Below the pieces are notes generated by a model that searched no databases, was not told where the DNA came from, and saw only the letters and a list, made by a program, of their open reading frames with translations. The translations under genes were made by a program, and so were the position numbers. DNA of 64,000 nt, taken from Allobosea sp. Root483D1 (lineage in GTDB: Bacteria > Pseudomonadota > Alphaproteobacteria > Rhizobiales > Beijerinckiaceae). Positions 54,339 to 63,244 of the stretch are shown here, one piece after another; positions within the stretch are counted from its first letter, which is position 1; each line of letters opens with the position of its first letter. The DNA lies in assembly GCF_001429505.1 (NCBI RefSeq), contig NZ_LMJW01000016.1:124001-188000 (forward strand), read 5' to 3'.

Positions 54339-55049
54339 ATGCAGCGCGCCACCTCCGTCGTCCGCAAGGCCGCGGTCAAGCAGGACCGCATCGTCGAGAC
54401 GCTGACCCTCGACCATGAGGACCGCAACCGCCGCCGCGTCGCGCTGAAGGGCGATGGCGGGCGCGACATCCTGCTCGATCTCGACAAGGCGACCGCGTTG
54501 AACGACGGCGACGCGGTCAAGCTCGAGGACGGCTCGCTCGTGCTGATCAAGGCGGCGGCACAGAAGCTGATCGAGATCACTGCCGAGAACCCGCTGAGGC
54601 TGTCGCGTGTCGCCTGGCATATCGGCAACCGCCACACCCCGGCCGAGATCACCGCGAACGCGATCTATATCGAGCACGACCATGTGCTGGCGGAGATGAT
54701 CCGCGGCCAGGGTTGCGCGATGAGCGAGGTCGAGCGGCCATTCCAGCCTGAGCGCGGCGCCTACGACCATGACCACGCCGATTGCGGACACGACCATGGT
54801 CACGATCATCACGGTCATGAGCACGGCCACGACCATGGGCATTCCCATGCGCACTCTCATTCTCATGCCGACGCGCATGCCGGCCACAGCCATGATCATG
54901 GCCAAGAGCATCATCACACGCCGGAGCACGCCCATGGCGCGTCCTGCGGCTGCGGCCATGACCATCATCATGACGACCACGGCCACAAGCATGACCATGG
55001 CCATCATGGCCATGAGCATGGCCACAAGGGCCACAAGCACGACCACTGA
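54339..55049 (+). CDS. ureE: Urease accessory protein UreE with long His-rich tail
   Basis: A 236-residue UreE. The N-terminal peptide-binding domain (RIVETLTLDHEDRNRRRVAL … GRDILLDLDKATALNDGDA) and the metal-binding C-terminal domain (LSRVAWHIGNRHTPAEI … IYIEHDHVLAEMIRGQG) are standard. From about residue 143, roughly 95 residues form a tail with about 40 His alternating with Asp, Gly, Ser and Lys, and two Cys (CGCG). It delivers nickel to the UreDFG complex; the tail should store several nickel ions. Confidence 0.94.
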   Translation: MQRATSVVRKAAVKQDRIVETLTLDHEDRNRRRVALKGDGGRDILLDLDKATALNDGDAVKLEDGSLVLIKAAAQKLIEITAENPLRLSRVAWHIGNRHTPAEITANAIYIEHDHVLAEMIRGQGCAMSEVERPFQPERGAYDHDHADCGHDHGHDHHGHEHGHDHGHSHAHSHSHADAHAGHSHDHGQEHHHTPEHAHGASCGCGHDHHHDDHGHKHDHGHHGHEHGHKGHKHDH

Positions 55050-55052
55050 GCC

Positions 55053-55730
55053 ATGCAGGGAGCGCTTCTGCCCCTGATGATCTGGCTCTCGCCGGCCTTC
55101 CCGGTCGGCGGCTTCGCCTATTCGCATGGGCTGGAATGGGCCTTCGAGGTCGGCGACCTCACTGACGCCGAAGGGCTCGCGGACTGGCTCGACGCCCTCA
55201 TCGAGCACGGCGCGCTGCGCAACGACCTCATCCTCTTCGCCGCTTGCTGGCGTGCCAGCGACGAGGGTGACGCCAAGGGGCTGCGAGAAGCTGCCGAACT
55301 GGCGCTCGCTCTGGCGAATTCGGCCGAGCGCCGGCTCGAGACGGTGACGCAGGGCAACGCCTTCGTCGCTGCGATCGGCACCTCCTGGCCGTGCGCCTCG
55401 ATCGATGCACTGCGCGCCGCCTGGCCGGGCGATGTTTCCTATCCCGTCGCAGTCGGCGTCGCAGCCAGCGGCCATGGCCTGCCGCTGCTGTTGTCGCTTG
55501 AAGCCTTCGCGCTCGCCTTCGTCGCGAACCTCGTCTCAGCCGCCATCCGCCTCGGCATGATCGGCCAGACCGACGGCCAGAGGATCATCGCCCGGCTGGC
55601 GCCGGCCTTGCGCGAAGCAGCTGTGCGGGCCGAGGCGATGGCACTCGACGATCTCGGCGGCTGCGTCTTCCGCTCCGATCTCGCCTCGCTGCGGCACGAG
55701 ACTCAATATTCGCGGCTGTTCCGGTCGTGA
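55053..55730 (+). CDS. ureF: Urease accessory protein UreF
   Basis: A 225-residue UreF: MIWLSPAFPVGGFAYSHGLE and AFEVGDLTDAEGLADWLDAL, then MALDDLGGCVFRSDLASLRH and ETQYSRLFRS at the C-terminus. It bridges UreD and UreG during nickel insertion. It begins 3 bp after ureE and its stop overlaps the next gene (GTGA). Confidence 0.94.
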   Translation: MQGALLPLMIWLSPAFPVGGFAYSHGLEWAFEVGDLTDAEGLADWLDALIEHGALRNDLILFAACWRASDEGDAKGLREAAELALALANSAERRLETVTQGNAFVAAIGTSWPCASIDALRAAWPGDVSYPVAVGVAASGHGLPLLLSLEAFALAFVANLVSAAIRLGMIGQTDGQRIIARLAPALREAAVRAEAMALDDLGGCVFRSDLASLRHETQYSRLFRS

Positions 55731-56170
55731 CCGCCGCCGTCGCCGTCGCCGTCGCGTTGGCGCTGCTCCTCTCTGCCATTGCCGGCCTGCACGCCTATTG
55801 GGGTCGGGGCGGGCTATGGCCGGCAGCGAGCGAGCCGGAGCTGATTGCCACCGTGATCGGCAATGCGGGGGCGAAGCGCATGCCGTCGCCCGGCCTGTGC
55901 CTGCTGGTGGCGCTGGCGATTGCCGTCACGGCGATCTGGCCGCTGCTTCTGACGCAGGTGCCCGGCACGGCCTCTCTACGACCGTTACTCCGGCTCGGCG
56001 GCTTTGCGATCATGGCGGTGTTCTTGCTTCGCGGCATCGCCGGCTTCCTGCCGGCCTGGCGGCGGCTGCACCCGCGCGAGCCTTTCGCCAGCTATGATCG
56101 CCGCTATTACTCGCCGCTCTGCCTGCTGATCGCCGCGGGCTATGCGGCGCTGCTCCTGCAAGGACCCTGA
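55727..56170 (+). CDS. DUF3995 membrane protein between ureF and ureG
   Basis: A 147-residue protein with four predicted TMs: VAVAVALALLLSAIAGLHAY, CLLVALAIAVTAIWPLLLTQ, LGGFAIMAVFLLRGIAGFLP and LCLLIAAGYAALLLQ. The GLHAYWGRGGLWPA and FLRGIAGFLPAWRR stretches match DUF3995. GTG start overlapping the ureF stop and 3 bp before ureG, so it is translated with them. Function unknown; membrane nickel or urea handling is possible but unproven. Confidence 0.82.
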   Translation: MTAAVAVAVALALLLSAIAGLHAYWGRGGLWPAASEPELIATVIGNAGAKRMPSPGLCLLVALAIAVTAIWPLLLTQVPGTASLRPLLRLGGFAIMAVFLLRGIAGFLPAWRRLHPREPFASYDRRYYSPLCLLIAAGYAALLLQGP

Positions 56171-56173
56171 TCG

Positions 56174-56806
<633 letters not shown>

Positions 56807-56816
56807 GGGTGGCTTC

Positions 56817-57398
56817 ATGATGACGACGCGCGTAACCGGACCTCTTGCCATGCTGCTGACCCTCGTATCGGCCCCGGCCTTCGCCCATACCGGCGCCGGG
56901 CCGGTCGATGGCTTCCTCCACGGCCTGATGCATCCACTGAGCGGCCTCGATCATGTACTGGCCATGGTGGCGGTCGGCCTCTGGGCCGGGCTGGTCGGCG
57001 GCAAGGCGCGGATCGCCTATCCCGCTGCCTTCGTCGGCATGATGGCGCTGGCGGGTGCCTGGGGCATGTCCGGCGGCGAACTGCCTGGCGTCGAGATCGG
57101 GATCGCCTTCTCGGTGATCATCCTGGGCGCCGCGGTCGCGCTGAAGGCCTCGCCGCCGCTCGCCGCGGGCACGCTCGCCTGCGGCATCCTCGCTATCTTC
57201 CACGGCTTCGCCCATGGCGCCGAACTGCCCGAGAACGCCAGCGGGCTTGCCTATGCTGCGGGCTTCATCCTCGCGACGGCGACGCTCCACCTCGTCGGCA
57301 TCGTGCTGGCAGGGACGATTGCCGCCCGCGCTCCGCTCATTGCCCGCATCGCTGGCGGCGGGCTCGTGCTTGCAGGCGTCGCGCTCCTCGCCGGCTGA
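56817..57398 (+). CDS. ureJ: HupE/UreJ family nickel-type permease
   Basis: A 193-residue membrane protein with a signal-like first segment, then the HupE signature HTGAGPVDGFLHGLMHPLSG followed by LDHVLAMVAVGLWAGLVGG, and further segments with FHGFAHGAELP. The conserved His/Asp residues are those of nickel/cobalt transporters in urease and hydrogenase loci. Ten bp after ureG; last gene of block 2. Confidence 0.9.
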   Translation: MMTTRVTGPLAMLLTLVSAPAFAHTGAGPVDGFLHGLMHPLSGLDHVLAMVAVGLWAGLVGGKARIAYPAAFVGMMALAGAWGMSGGELPGVEIGIAFSVIILGAAVALKASPPLAAGTLACGILAIFHGFAHGAELPENASGLAYAAGFILATATLHLVGIVLAGTIAARAPLIARIAGGGLVLAGVALLAG

Positions 57399-57411
57399 GG
57401 CCGGCGTCTTT
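57389..57411 (+). terminator. Weak hairpin at the end of ureJ
   Basis: CGCCGG (57389-57394) and CCGGCG (57401-57406) form a 6-bp stem with a 6-nt loop, followed by TCTTTG. It overlaps the ureJ stop. A weak terminator of urease block 2 is possible. Confidence 0.4.
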
Positions 57412-57457
57412 GCCATGTCATAGTGGGGTTTCAGCCTGCGGATAGACGGAGAGATCG

Positions 57458-57853
57458 ATGGCGCGCTGGTCGGACGCGATGAAGCTCTCGGACTATAAGG
57501 AATACGAGACCTATCTGCTGGTCCCGGGCGTCTACGAGATCGGCTACATCCAGCGCGAGACCTTCTATCCGAAATATATCGGCAAGGCGCCGGTGACGCT
57601 CTACCAGCGCATCCGCACCTATGGCCGGGATCTCGGGCGCAGCTCCCACAACCGCTTCATCCGCGAGCTGGTCGAGGTCAACTATCACCGCCTCTGGTTT
57701 CACGTCATCCGCGTCAGCCGCCCCGGCCGGGCGGCGCTGCGCGAGGCTCTGCTGATGAACCGGTTGAGCATCGGCGAGGGCGGCCTCTACGAATGGAACT
57801 GCCGCTATGAATACGCGCCGCTGACCGAGGCGGGGTATGTGTTGGGGCGATAG
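57458..57853 (+). CDS. GIY-YIG nuclease superfamily protein
   Basis: A 131-residue protein with a GIY-YIG-like core: VPGVYEIGYI, then YPKYIGKAPVTLYQRIRTYG (GVY … KYIG, with following Arg), SSHNRFIRELVEVNYHRLWF, and MNRLSIGEGGLYEWN near the end, where the catalytic Glu may lie. It may be a small DNA-processing or repair nuclease or an inactive relative. Stand-alone gene. Confidence 0.7.
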   Translation: MARWSDAMKLSDYKEYETYLLVPGVYEIGYIQRETFYPKYIGKAPVTLYQRIRTYGRDLGRSSHNRFIRELVEVNYHRLWFHVIRVSRPGRAALREALLMNRLSIGEGGLYEWNCRYEYAPLTEAGYVLGR

Positions 57854-57869
57854 CCCTGTCCTGCTCCCC

Positions 57870-59066
57870 TCAGCTCGCATACCCCTTGACGCTCGCGAGC
57901 GCCGTCATGACCCCGCGCAGCTCCGCCAGCCCGCGCAGGCGGCCGACCGCCGGATAGCCCGGGAAGGAGCCCTTCTTGGCGTCGTCGAGCAATTCATGGC
58001 CGTGGTCGGGCCGCATCGGGATGCGCCAGTGCTTCAAGCCGGCGGCCTTGCGGCGGGTCTGCTCGGCCATCAGCGCGTCGACGAGGGCGACCATGTCGGT
58101 ATCGCCGCCTAGGTGCTCGGCTTCCATGAACGAGCCGTCGGGGTCCTTGGCGACATTGCGCAGATGCGCGAACCAGATCTTGTCGGCGAAGCGCCGCGCG
58201 ATGGCCGGCACGTCGTTCTTCGGATTGGCGCCGAGCGAGCCGGAGCAGAGGGTGAGCCCGTTCGCGGGGCTGTCGACCGCGCCGAGGATGAAGGCGATGT
58301 CATCCTCGTTCGAGCAGATGCGCGGCAGGCCGAAGAGCGATCGCGGCGGATCGTCCGGATGGATGCACATGCGGATGCCGACCTCTTCGGCGGTCGGGAT
58401 CACCGCCTCGAGGAAGCGCTTGAGATTGGCGCGCAGGCCGTCATGGCTCATGTCGGCATAGCGCGCGAGGATGCGCTTCAGTCCCGCCACGTCATAGCGA
58501 TCATAGGCGCCGGGCAGGCCGGCCATGATGTTGGCCATCAGCCTGGCGCGATCCGCCTCCGACGAGCGCTCGAACCAGGCCTTGGCCTTCTCCATCACCT
58601 CGGCCGGGTGGCCCTCATCGGCGCCGGGCCGCTCCAGCATGAAATGGTCGACGACGACATACTCATGCAGGTTGAAGCGAAGCGCAGTGCCGCCGCCGGG
58701 GAGGGGCTGGGCGAGGTCGGTGCGGGTCCAATCCAGCACCGGCATGAAGTTGTAGCAGACCACCTCGATGCCGCAGGCCGCGAGGTTGCGCAGTGACTGG
58801 CGGTAGTTGGCGAAGATGGTGTCGAGGTCGCCTTCGCCTATCTTGACGTCCTCGTGGATCGGCAGGCTCTCGACCACCGACCAGCGCAGGCCGAGGCTCT
58901 TGTCGGCCTCGATGATCGCCTTGCGCGTCTCGATCTCCTCGACGCTCCAGACCACGCCATAGGGAATCTGATGGAGCGCGTTGACGATGCCGCGCGCGCC
59001 CGCCTGCCGGGCCTGGGCGAGCGTCACCACATCGTCCGGGCCGAACCAGCGCCAGGTCTGTTCCAT
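57870..59066 (-). CDS. uxuA: Mannonate dehydratase UxuA
   Basis: A 398-residue UxuA: MEQTWRWFGPDDVVTLAQAR, GIVNALHQIPYGVVWSVEEI, WSVVESLPIHEDVKIGEGDL, RMCIHPDDPPRSLFGLPRI, and LCSGSLGANPKNDVPAIARR, with conserved His and Cys metal ligands. It converts D-mannonate to 2-keto-3-deoxygluconate in hexuronate breakdown. It lies 41 bp after gntR, on the same strand, so they likely form one unit. Confidence 0.95.
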   Translation of the reverse strand: MEQTWRWFGPDDVVTLAQARQAGARGIVNALHQIPYGVVWSVEEIETRKAIIEADKSLGLRWSVVESLPIHEDVKIGEGDLDTIFANYRQSLRNLAACGIEVVCYNFMPVLDWTRTDLAQPLPGGGTALRFNLHEYVVVDHFMLERPGADEGHPAEVMEKAKAWFERSSEADRARLMANIMAGLPGAYDRYDVAGLKRILARYADMSHDGLRANLKRFLEAVIPTAEEVGIRMCIHPDDPPRSLFGLPRICSNEDDIAFILGAVDSPANGLTLCSGSLGANPKNDVPAIARRFADKIWFAHLRNVAKDPDGSFMEAEHLGGDTDMVALVDALMAEQTRRKAAGLKHWRIPMRPDHGHELLDDAKKGSFPGYPAVGRLRGLAELRGVMTALASVKGYAS

Positions 59067-59107
59067 CGTCGCGTTTCCTCGTAGGCGGGCCGTCAGTTGC
59101 GGCCTTG

Positions 59108-59821
59108 TCAGGCAGGTTTGTTGAGGCCGCCAGTCGCGGCAAAGGCGTCGACATGGTCGCGCGCGATCGTCTCGATGGCGTCAAAGACGGTGCGCAGATG
59201 CGCCCGCATGGTGCGCTCGGCCTTGGCCGCGTCGCCGGCGCTGACCGCTTCCGCGATCCCACGGTGCTCGCTCAGGATCATCTCCGACCAGCCGCCAGTA
59301 TCGAGCGACAGGCAGCGTACCCGGTCGAGCTGGGCCTTGACGCTCTCGATCAGGTTCCAGACCGACGGATGGCCCGAAAGCCGCGCCAGCTCGGCATGGA
59401 ATTCCTCGTCGCCGCGGAAGAAACCGGCGCGATCACCCGCGGCGAGCGCCTGTTCCTGCTGCTGGATGAGGGCGGCGAGGGCAGTTTTACCGGCGTCGTC
59501 GATGTTCTGCGCCGCCAGAACGACCGTGCGGCATTCCAGCGTCTCGCGCACGAACTGGCTGTCATAGACCGCGGCGAGGTCGATCGGCGCGATGAAGGTG
59601 CCGACCTGCGGCACCACGACGAGGAAGCCGTCCTCGACCAGCCGCTTGAACGATTCCCGGACCGGCGTGCGGCTGACCCCGAACTGCAGCGCCATGCGCG
59701 CTTCCGAGATCGCCTCGCCCGGACGCAGTACCGCGTTCAGCACGTCGCCGCGCAGCGCCCGGTAGATCTGGTCGGTGCTTTGTCTCGCCGCGGCGATGCC
59801 CATTGCCAAGCTCTTGTTCAC
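59108..59821 (-). CDS. GntR family (FadR/FCD) transcriptional regulator of the hexuronate/ABC locus
   Basis: A 237-residue regulator. N-terminal wHTH: IYRALRGDVLNAVLRPGEAI, SEARMALQFGVSRTPVRESF and KRLVEDGFLVVVPQVGTFIA. The C-terminal FCD effector domain has the metal residues in RGDEEFHAELARLSGHPS and LSEHRGIAEAVSAGD with EAERTMRAHL-like AKAERTMRAHLRTVF. GTG 59821 falls on the palindromic operator; ATG 59803 may be the real start. It probably represses both uxuA and the divergent ABC operon until a sugar acid binds. Confidence 0.9.
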   Translation of the reverse strand: MNKSLAMGIAAARQSTDQIYRALRGDVLNAVLRPGEAISEARMALQFGVSRTPVRESFKRLVEDGFLVVVPQVGTFIAPIDLAAVYDSQFVRETLECRTVVLAAQNIDDAGKTALAALIQQQEQALAAGDRAGFFRGDEEFHAELARLSGHPSVWNLIESVKAQLDRVRCLSLDTGGWSEMILSEHRGIAEAVSAGDAAKAERTMRAHLRTVFDAIETIARDHVDAFAATGGLNKPA

Positions 59822-59832
59822 TAGTATACTAG
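59803..59832 (+). promoter_or_regulatory. Promoter of the ABC operon overlapped by a GntR-type operator
   Basis: TTGCCA (59803-59808), a 16-bp spacer and TATACT (59825-59830) form a promoter on the plus strand. CTAGTATACTAG (59821-59832) is a perfect 12-bp palindrome with the GTATAC core typical of FCD-type GntR operators and it covers the -10. The leader to the first gene is about 130 nt. Confidence 0.65.
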
Positions 59833-59966
59833 GATACCGGCCCTAGCGGAGGCGTCAACTCCGAAAGCCGTAGTTTCAATAAGCGCCGGTGCTAAAAGTG
59901 CCGCAAGAGCAGCTTTTTCACAGGCTGGGGAAACAGCAGGCGGCAAAGCCGCCGGGAGGGGAGATC

Positions 59967-61157
59967 ATGGCTCAGGACACTATCCATCGTCGGACATTCC
60001 TCGGCGGCGTCGCTGGCATGGCCGGTATTGCGGCCGCGCCCGGCGCCTTCGCGCAAGGGCTCAAGCTGCCGACCTCGCCGGTCACGCTCAGCATCATCGA
60101 CGTCGGCGGCGCGCTCGCTCTGGTGCAGGCGCCGCTGGAGAACTACGCCAAGGCGAACCCCAAGGTCGTCTCGCGGATGGCCTTCACCAAGGCTCCCGCC
60201 CCTGAGTTGCCGGCCAAGCTGAAGGCGCAGCAGGACGCCGGCCGCGTCGATATCGATTTTGTCATCGGCGGCCTCGATGTGCTCTCGGCCGGCATCGACC
60301 AGAAGCTCTGGGTCGAATTGCTGCCGCGCTTCGCAGCCGATCTGCCCAAGCCCGACGAGGTCTTCCTCAAGCCTGCGCTCGCCATGCACAATCTCGGGCG
60401 CGGCCAGGGAATGGCGATGGTCTATTACCCGTCCGGGCCGCTGCTCGAATACATGCCCGACAAGGTCAAGACCCCGCCGACCACGGCGCAGGAGCTGCTC
60501 GACTGGACGAAGCAGAACAAGAACCGCTTCCTCTATGCCCGCCCGGCCAATTCCGGCCCCGGCCGCACCTTCATCATGGGGCTGCCCTATATCCTCGGCG
60601 ATAGCGATCCCAAGGATCCGGCCAAGGGCTGGGACAAGACCTGGGCCTATCTCAAGGCCCTGGGCGAGAATATCGAATACTACCCCGGCGGCACCGGCGC
60701 GACGATGAAGGAGCTCGGCGACGGCTCGCGCGACATCATCGTCAGCACCACGGGCTGGGACATCAACCCGCGTGTCCTCGGCGTCGTGCCGAAGGAGGCG
60801 AAGATCCAGGCGCTGAAGGGCTTCCACTGGGTCACGGACGCCCAGTACATGATGATCCCCAAGGGCGTCTCCGACGAGAAGCTCGCCGTGCTGCTCGACC
60901 TGATCCGCCACATGCTGACCCCCGAGCAGCAGGCCTACACCTATGACGAGGGCTACTTCTATCCGGGCCCGGCGGTGAAGGATGTGCCGCTCTCGATGGC
61001 GCCGGCCGCCAGCCGCAAGGCGATCGAGGAATACGGCCGGCCGGAATACGACAAGCTGATCGCCGACAACCCCATGGAAACCCCGCTCGACCCCGAGAAG
61101 ATGGTCGTCGCCTTCCGCATGTGGGACGAGCAGGTCGGCGGCGCCAAGCGCAAGTAA
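59967..61157 (+). CDS. ABC transporter substrate-binding protein (Tat-type signal)
   Basis: A 396-residue extracellular solute-binding protein. The N-terminus MAQDTIHRRTFLGGVAGMAG is a Tat-like signal (RRTFLG) ending near AFAQG. The mature part has VTLSIIDVGGALALVQAPLE and ends with FRMWDEQVGGAKRK, resembling the polyamine/iron-type class 1 binding proteins. ATG 59967 has GGGAGGGGAG in front. First gene of a four-gene importer operon; the substrate is probably a sugar acid or related compound because of the uxuA-gntR neighbours, but this is inferred. Confidence 0.88.
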   Translation: MAQDTIHRRTFLGGVAGMAGIAAAPGAFAQGLKLPTSPVTLSIIDVGGALALVQAPLENYAKANPKVVSRMAFTKAPAPELPAKLKAQQDAGRVDIDFVIGGLDVLSAGIDQKLWVELLPRFAADLPKPDEVFLKPALAMHNLGRGQGMAMVYYPSGPLLEYMPDKVKTPPTTAQELLDWTKQNKNRFLYARPANSGPGRTFIMGLPYILGDSDPKDPAKGWDKTWAYLKALGENIEYYPGGTGATMKELGDGSRDIIVSTTGWDINPRVLGVVPKEAKIQALKGFHWVTDAQYMMIPKGVSDEKLAVLLDLIRHMLTPEQQAYTYDEGYFYPGPAVKDVPLSMAPAASRKAIEEYGRPEYDKLIADNPMETPLDPEKMVVAFRMWDEQVGGAKRK

Positions 61158-61177
61158 GCCTGCCGTATAATCTCGAA

Positions 61178-61202
61178 GCAGGCCGGTCCTTGACCGGCCT
61201 GC
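61178..61202 (+). promoter_or_regulatory. Strong hairpin between binding-protein and ATPase genes
   Basis: GCAGGCCGGTC (61178-61188) and GACCGGCCTGC (61192-61202) form a perfect 11-bp stem with a 3-nt loop, 20 bp after the binding-protein stop. No U tract follows. Such structures stabilise the 5' portion of the mRNA and limit read-through, allowing more binding protein than transporter. Confidence 0.6.
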
Positions 61203-61261
61203 CGCCTTGCTGTCGCCTGTCGGCGGCCGACCGCCCATCCGTTCGAACTCGATGGTCCTTC

Positions 61262-62335
61262 ATGTCGATACATGCCGCGAATTTCCGTGAACTCAGGCTC
61301 GACCGGCTCTGCCGCGATTTCGGCACGCACAACGCCGTCAAGGACGTCTCGCTGACGATCAAGCAGGGCGAGTTCATCGCCTTGCTCGGCCCGTCCGGCT
61401 GCGGCAAGTCGACGACGCTGAACCTGATCGCCGGCCTCCTGCCGGCGACCGGCGGCGGCATCTGGCTCGACGAGAAGCGCATCGATCCGCTCCGCCCGGA
61501 GGAGCGCGGCTTCGGCATGGTCTTCCAGAGCTATGCGCTCTTCCCGCATATGACCGTGCGCAAGAATATCGGCTTCGGCCTCAAGATGCGCGGCATGGCC
61601 AAGGCGGAAAGCGAGCGACGCGTTGCGGAAGCCGTCGCGCTGGTCCGCCTGCAGGGCCAGGAGGCGAAGCTGCCCGGCCAGCTCTCGGGCGGCCAGCAGC
61701 AGCGCGTCGCCATCGCCCGCGCCATCGCGGTGCAGCCGCCTCTGGTGCTGATGGATGAGCCGCTCTCCAATCTCGACGCCAAATTGCGCCTCGAGATGCG
61801 CGCCGAGATCAGGCGCATCCACAACACGCTCGGCGCCACCACCATCTACGTCACCCACGACCAGGAGGAGGCGCTCTCGCTCGCCGACCGCATCGTCGTG
61901 ATGCGCGACGGCGAGATCCGCCAGGTCGGCGGCCCCGAGGATCTGTTCTCGCGGCCCGACCATCTCGACGTCGCCGAATTCATGGGCTTCCGCAACAAAG
62001 TCGCCGGCCGCGTCGCCTCGGTTGCCGACGGGCAGGCGACGGTCACCTGCGGCGAGGTCGGCGTCACCGGGCGCACGAGGTCGCAGGTCGCGGCCGGGCA
62101 GGGCGCCCATATCTCGATCCGCCCCGAGGACCTGCATCCTGTGGCGGACGGCGCTCCGGGGCTTAAGGCCAAGGTCGTCTCGACCGAGTTCCACGGCCGC
62201 GAATTCGTCGGCTTTGCCCGCATGGCGGACGACACGCCGCTGACCTTCCTGGCCGATAGCCGCATCGCGCCCGGCACCGAGATCCGCCTCGCCGCCGCTC
62301 CTGATCGCGTCCTCGTCTTCGGAGAGGGCGCATGA
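61262..62335 (+). CDS. ABC transporter ATP-binding protein (PotA/UgpC-like)
   Basis: A 357-residue ATPase. Walker A LLGPSGCGKSTTLNLIAG near residue 45, Q-loop FQSYALFPHMTVRKNIGFGL, signature QLSGGQQQRVAIARAIAVQP, Walker B PLVLMDEPLSNLDAKLR and H-loop YVTHDQEEALSLADRI. A TOBE domain occupies the C-terminus (ISIRPEDLHPVADG … LAAAPDRVLVFGEG). It energises the importer. Its stop overlaps the next ATG (ATGA). Confidence 0.95.
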   Translation: MSIHAANFRELRLDRLCRDFGTHNAVKDVSLTIKQGEFIALLGPSGCGKSTTLNLIAGLLPATGGGIWLDEKRIDPLRPEERGFGMVFQSYALFPHMTVRKNIGFGLKMRGMAKAESERRVAEAVALVRLQGQEAKLPGQLSGGQQQRVAIARAIAVQPPLVLMDEPLSNLDAKLRLEMRAEIRRIHNTLGATTIYVTHDQEEALSLADRIVVMRDGEIRQVGGPEDLFSRPDHLDVAEFMGFRNKVAGRVASVADGQATVTCGEVGVTGRTRSQVAAGQGAHISIRPEDLHPVADGAPGLKAKVVSTEFHGREFVGFARMADDTPLTFLADSRIAPGTEIRLAAAPDRVLVFGEGA

Positions 62336-63240
62336 GCACCCTGTCTGGCGCGGCGCCCGGCACCGTCGAGATTCCGCTCAAGCAGCGCCTCGCCGCGCGC
62401 GGGCTCGACGGGCTGACCCTGCTCGTCTTGCCCGCGGTGATCTTCCTGCTGGCGCTGTTCATCTACCCGTTCTTTTACGGGCTCTTCCTGTCCTTCAATC
62501 CGAAGGCCGGCGGGGCGCTGGCGAACTACCAGCGCTTCTTCTCGGATTCCTTCCTCTACGGCACGATCGCGACCACGCTCTGGCTCGCCATGCCGGTGAC
62601 CATCCTGACTCTGCTGCTGGCGATCCCTATCGCCTTCCGCGTCCGGCTGATGAAGAACCAGCGCCTGCTCACCACCATCCTGGTGATTCCGATCACGCTC
62701 GGCACCGTGCTCGTCGCCGAAGGGCTCTTGAACTATCTCGGCCCGCAGGGCTGGTTCAACCGCACGCTGATGGCGATCGGCCTGATCTCGAGCCCGGTGA
62801 AGCTCCTGCATAATTACTGGGGCGTGATGCTCTCGCTGGTCATCACCGGCTTCCCCTTCACCTTCCTCTTGACGCTGTCCTATCTCACCGGCGTCGATCC
62901 GGCGCTGGAGCAGGCCGGCGCAACGCTCGGCGCCGGACCCTGGGAGCGCTTCAAGCACATCCTCCTGCCGCTGCTGCTGCCCGGCCTCGCCATCACCTTC
63001 TGCCTCAGCTTCGTCCAGGCCTTCTCGGTCTTTCCCTCGGCGGTGCTGTTAGGGGCGCCAGCGGGCCCGACGCGCGTGATCTCGATCGCCGCCTACCAGG
63101 CCGCCTTCGAGGAATACGACTACTCGATGGCCTCGGCCGTCGCGATGATCATGGGCATGGTCCAGCTCGCCATCGTCGTCGCGGTGCTCGGCCTGCGCGG
63201 CATGCTCTATCGCGGCCCGGCCGGCGGCGGGAAGGGCTGA
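62332..63240 (+). CDS. ABC transporter permease (PotB-like)
   Basis: A 302-residue permease with six TMs (first LLVLPAVIFLLALFIYPFFY) and the EAA coupling loop QAGATLGAGPWERFKHILLP. Overlaps the ATPase gene and is followed after 4 bp by the second permease. Part of the same importer. Confidence 0.93.
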   Translation: MSTLSGAAPGTVEIPLKQRLAARGLDGLTLLVLPAVIFLLALFIYPFFYGLFLSFNPKAGGALANYQRFFSDSFLYGTIATTLWLAMPVTILTLLLAIPIAFRVRLMKNQRLLTTILVIPITLGTVLVAEGLLNYLGPQGWFNRTLMAIGLISSPVKLLHNYWGVMLSLVITGFPFTFLLTLSYLTGVDPALEQAGATLGAGPWERFKHILLPLLLPGLAITFCLSFVQAFSVFPSAVLLGAPAGPTRVISIAAYQAAFEEYDYSMASAVAMIMGMVQLAIVVAVLGLRGMLYRGPAGGGKG

Positions 63241-63244
63241 TCCG

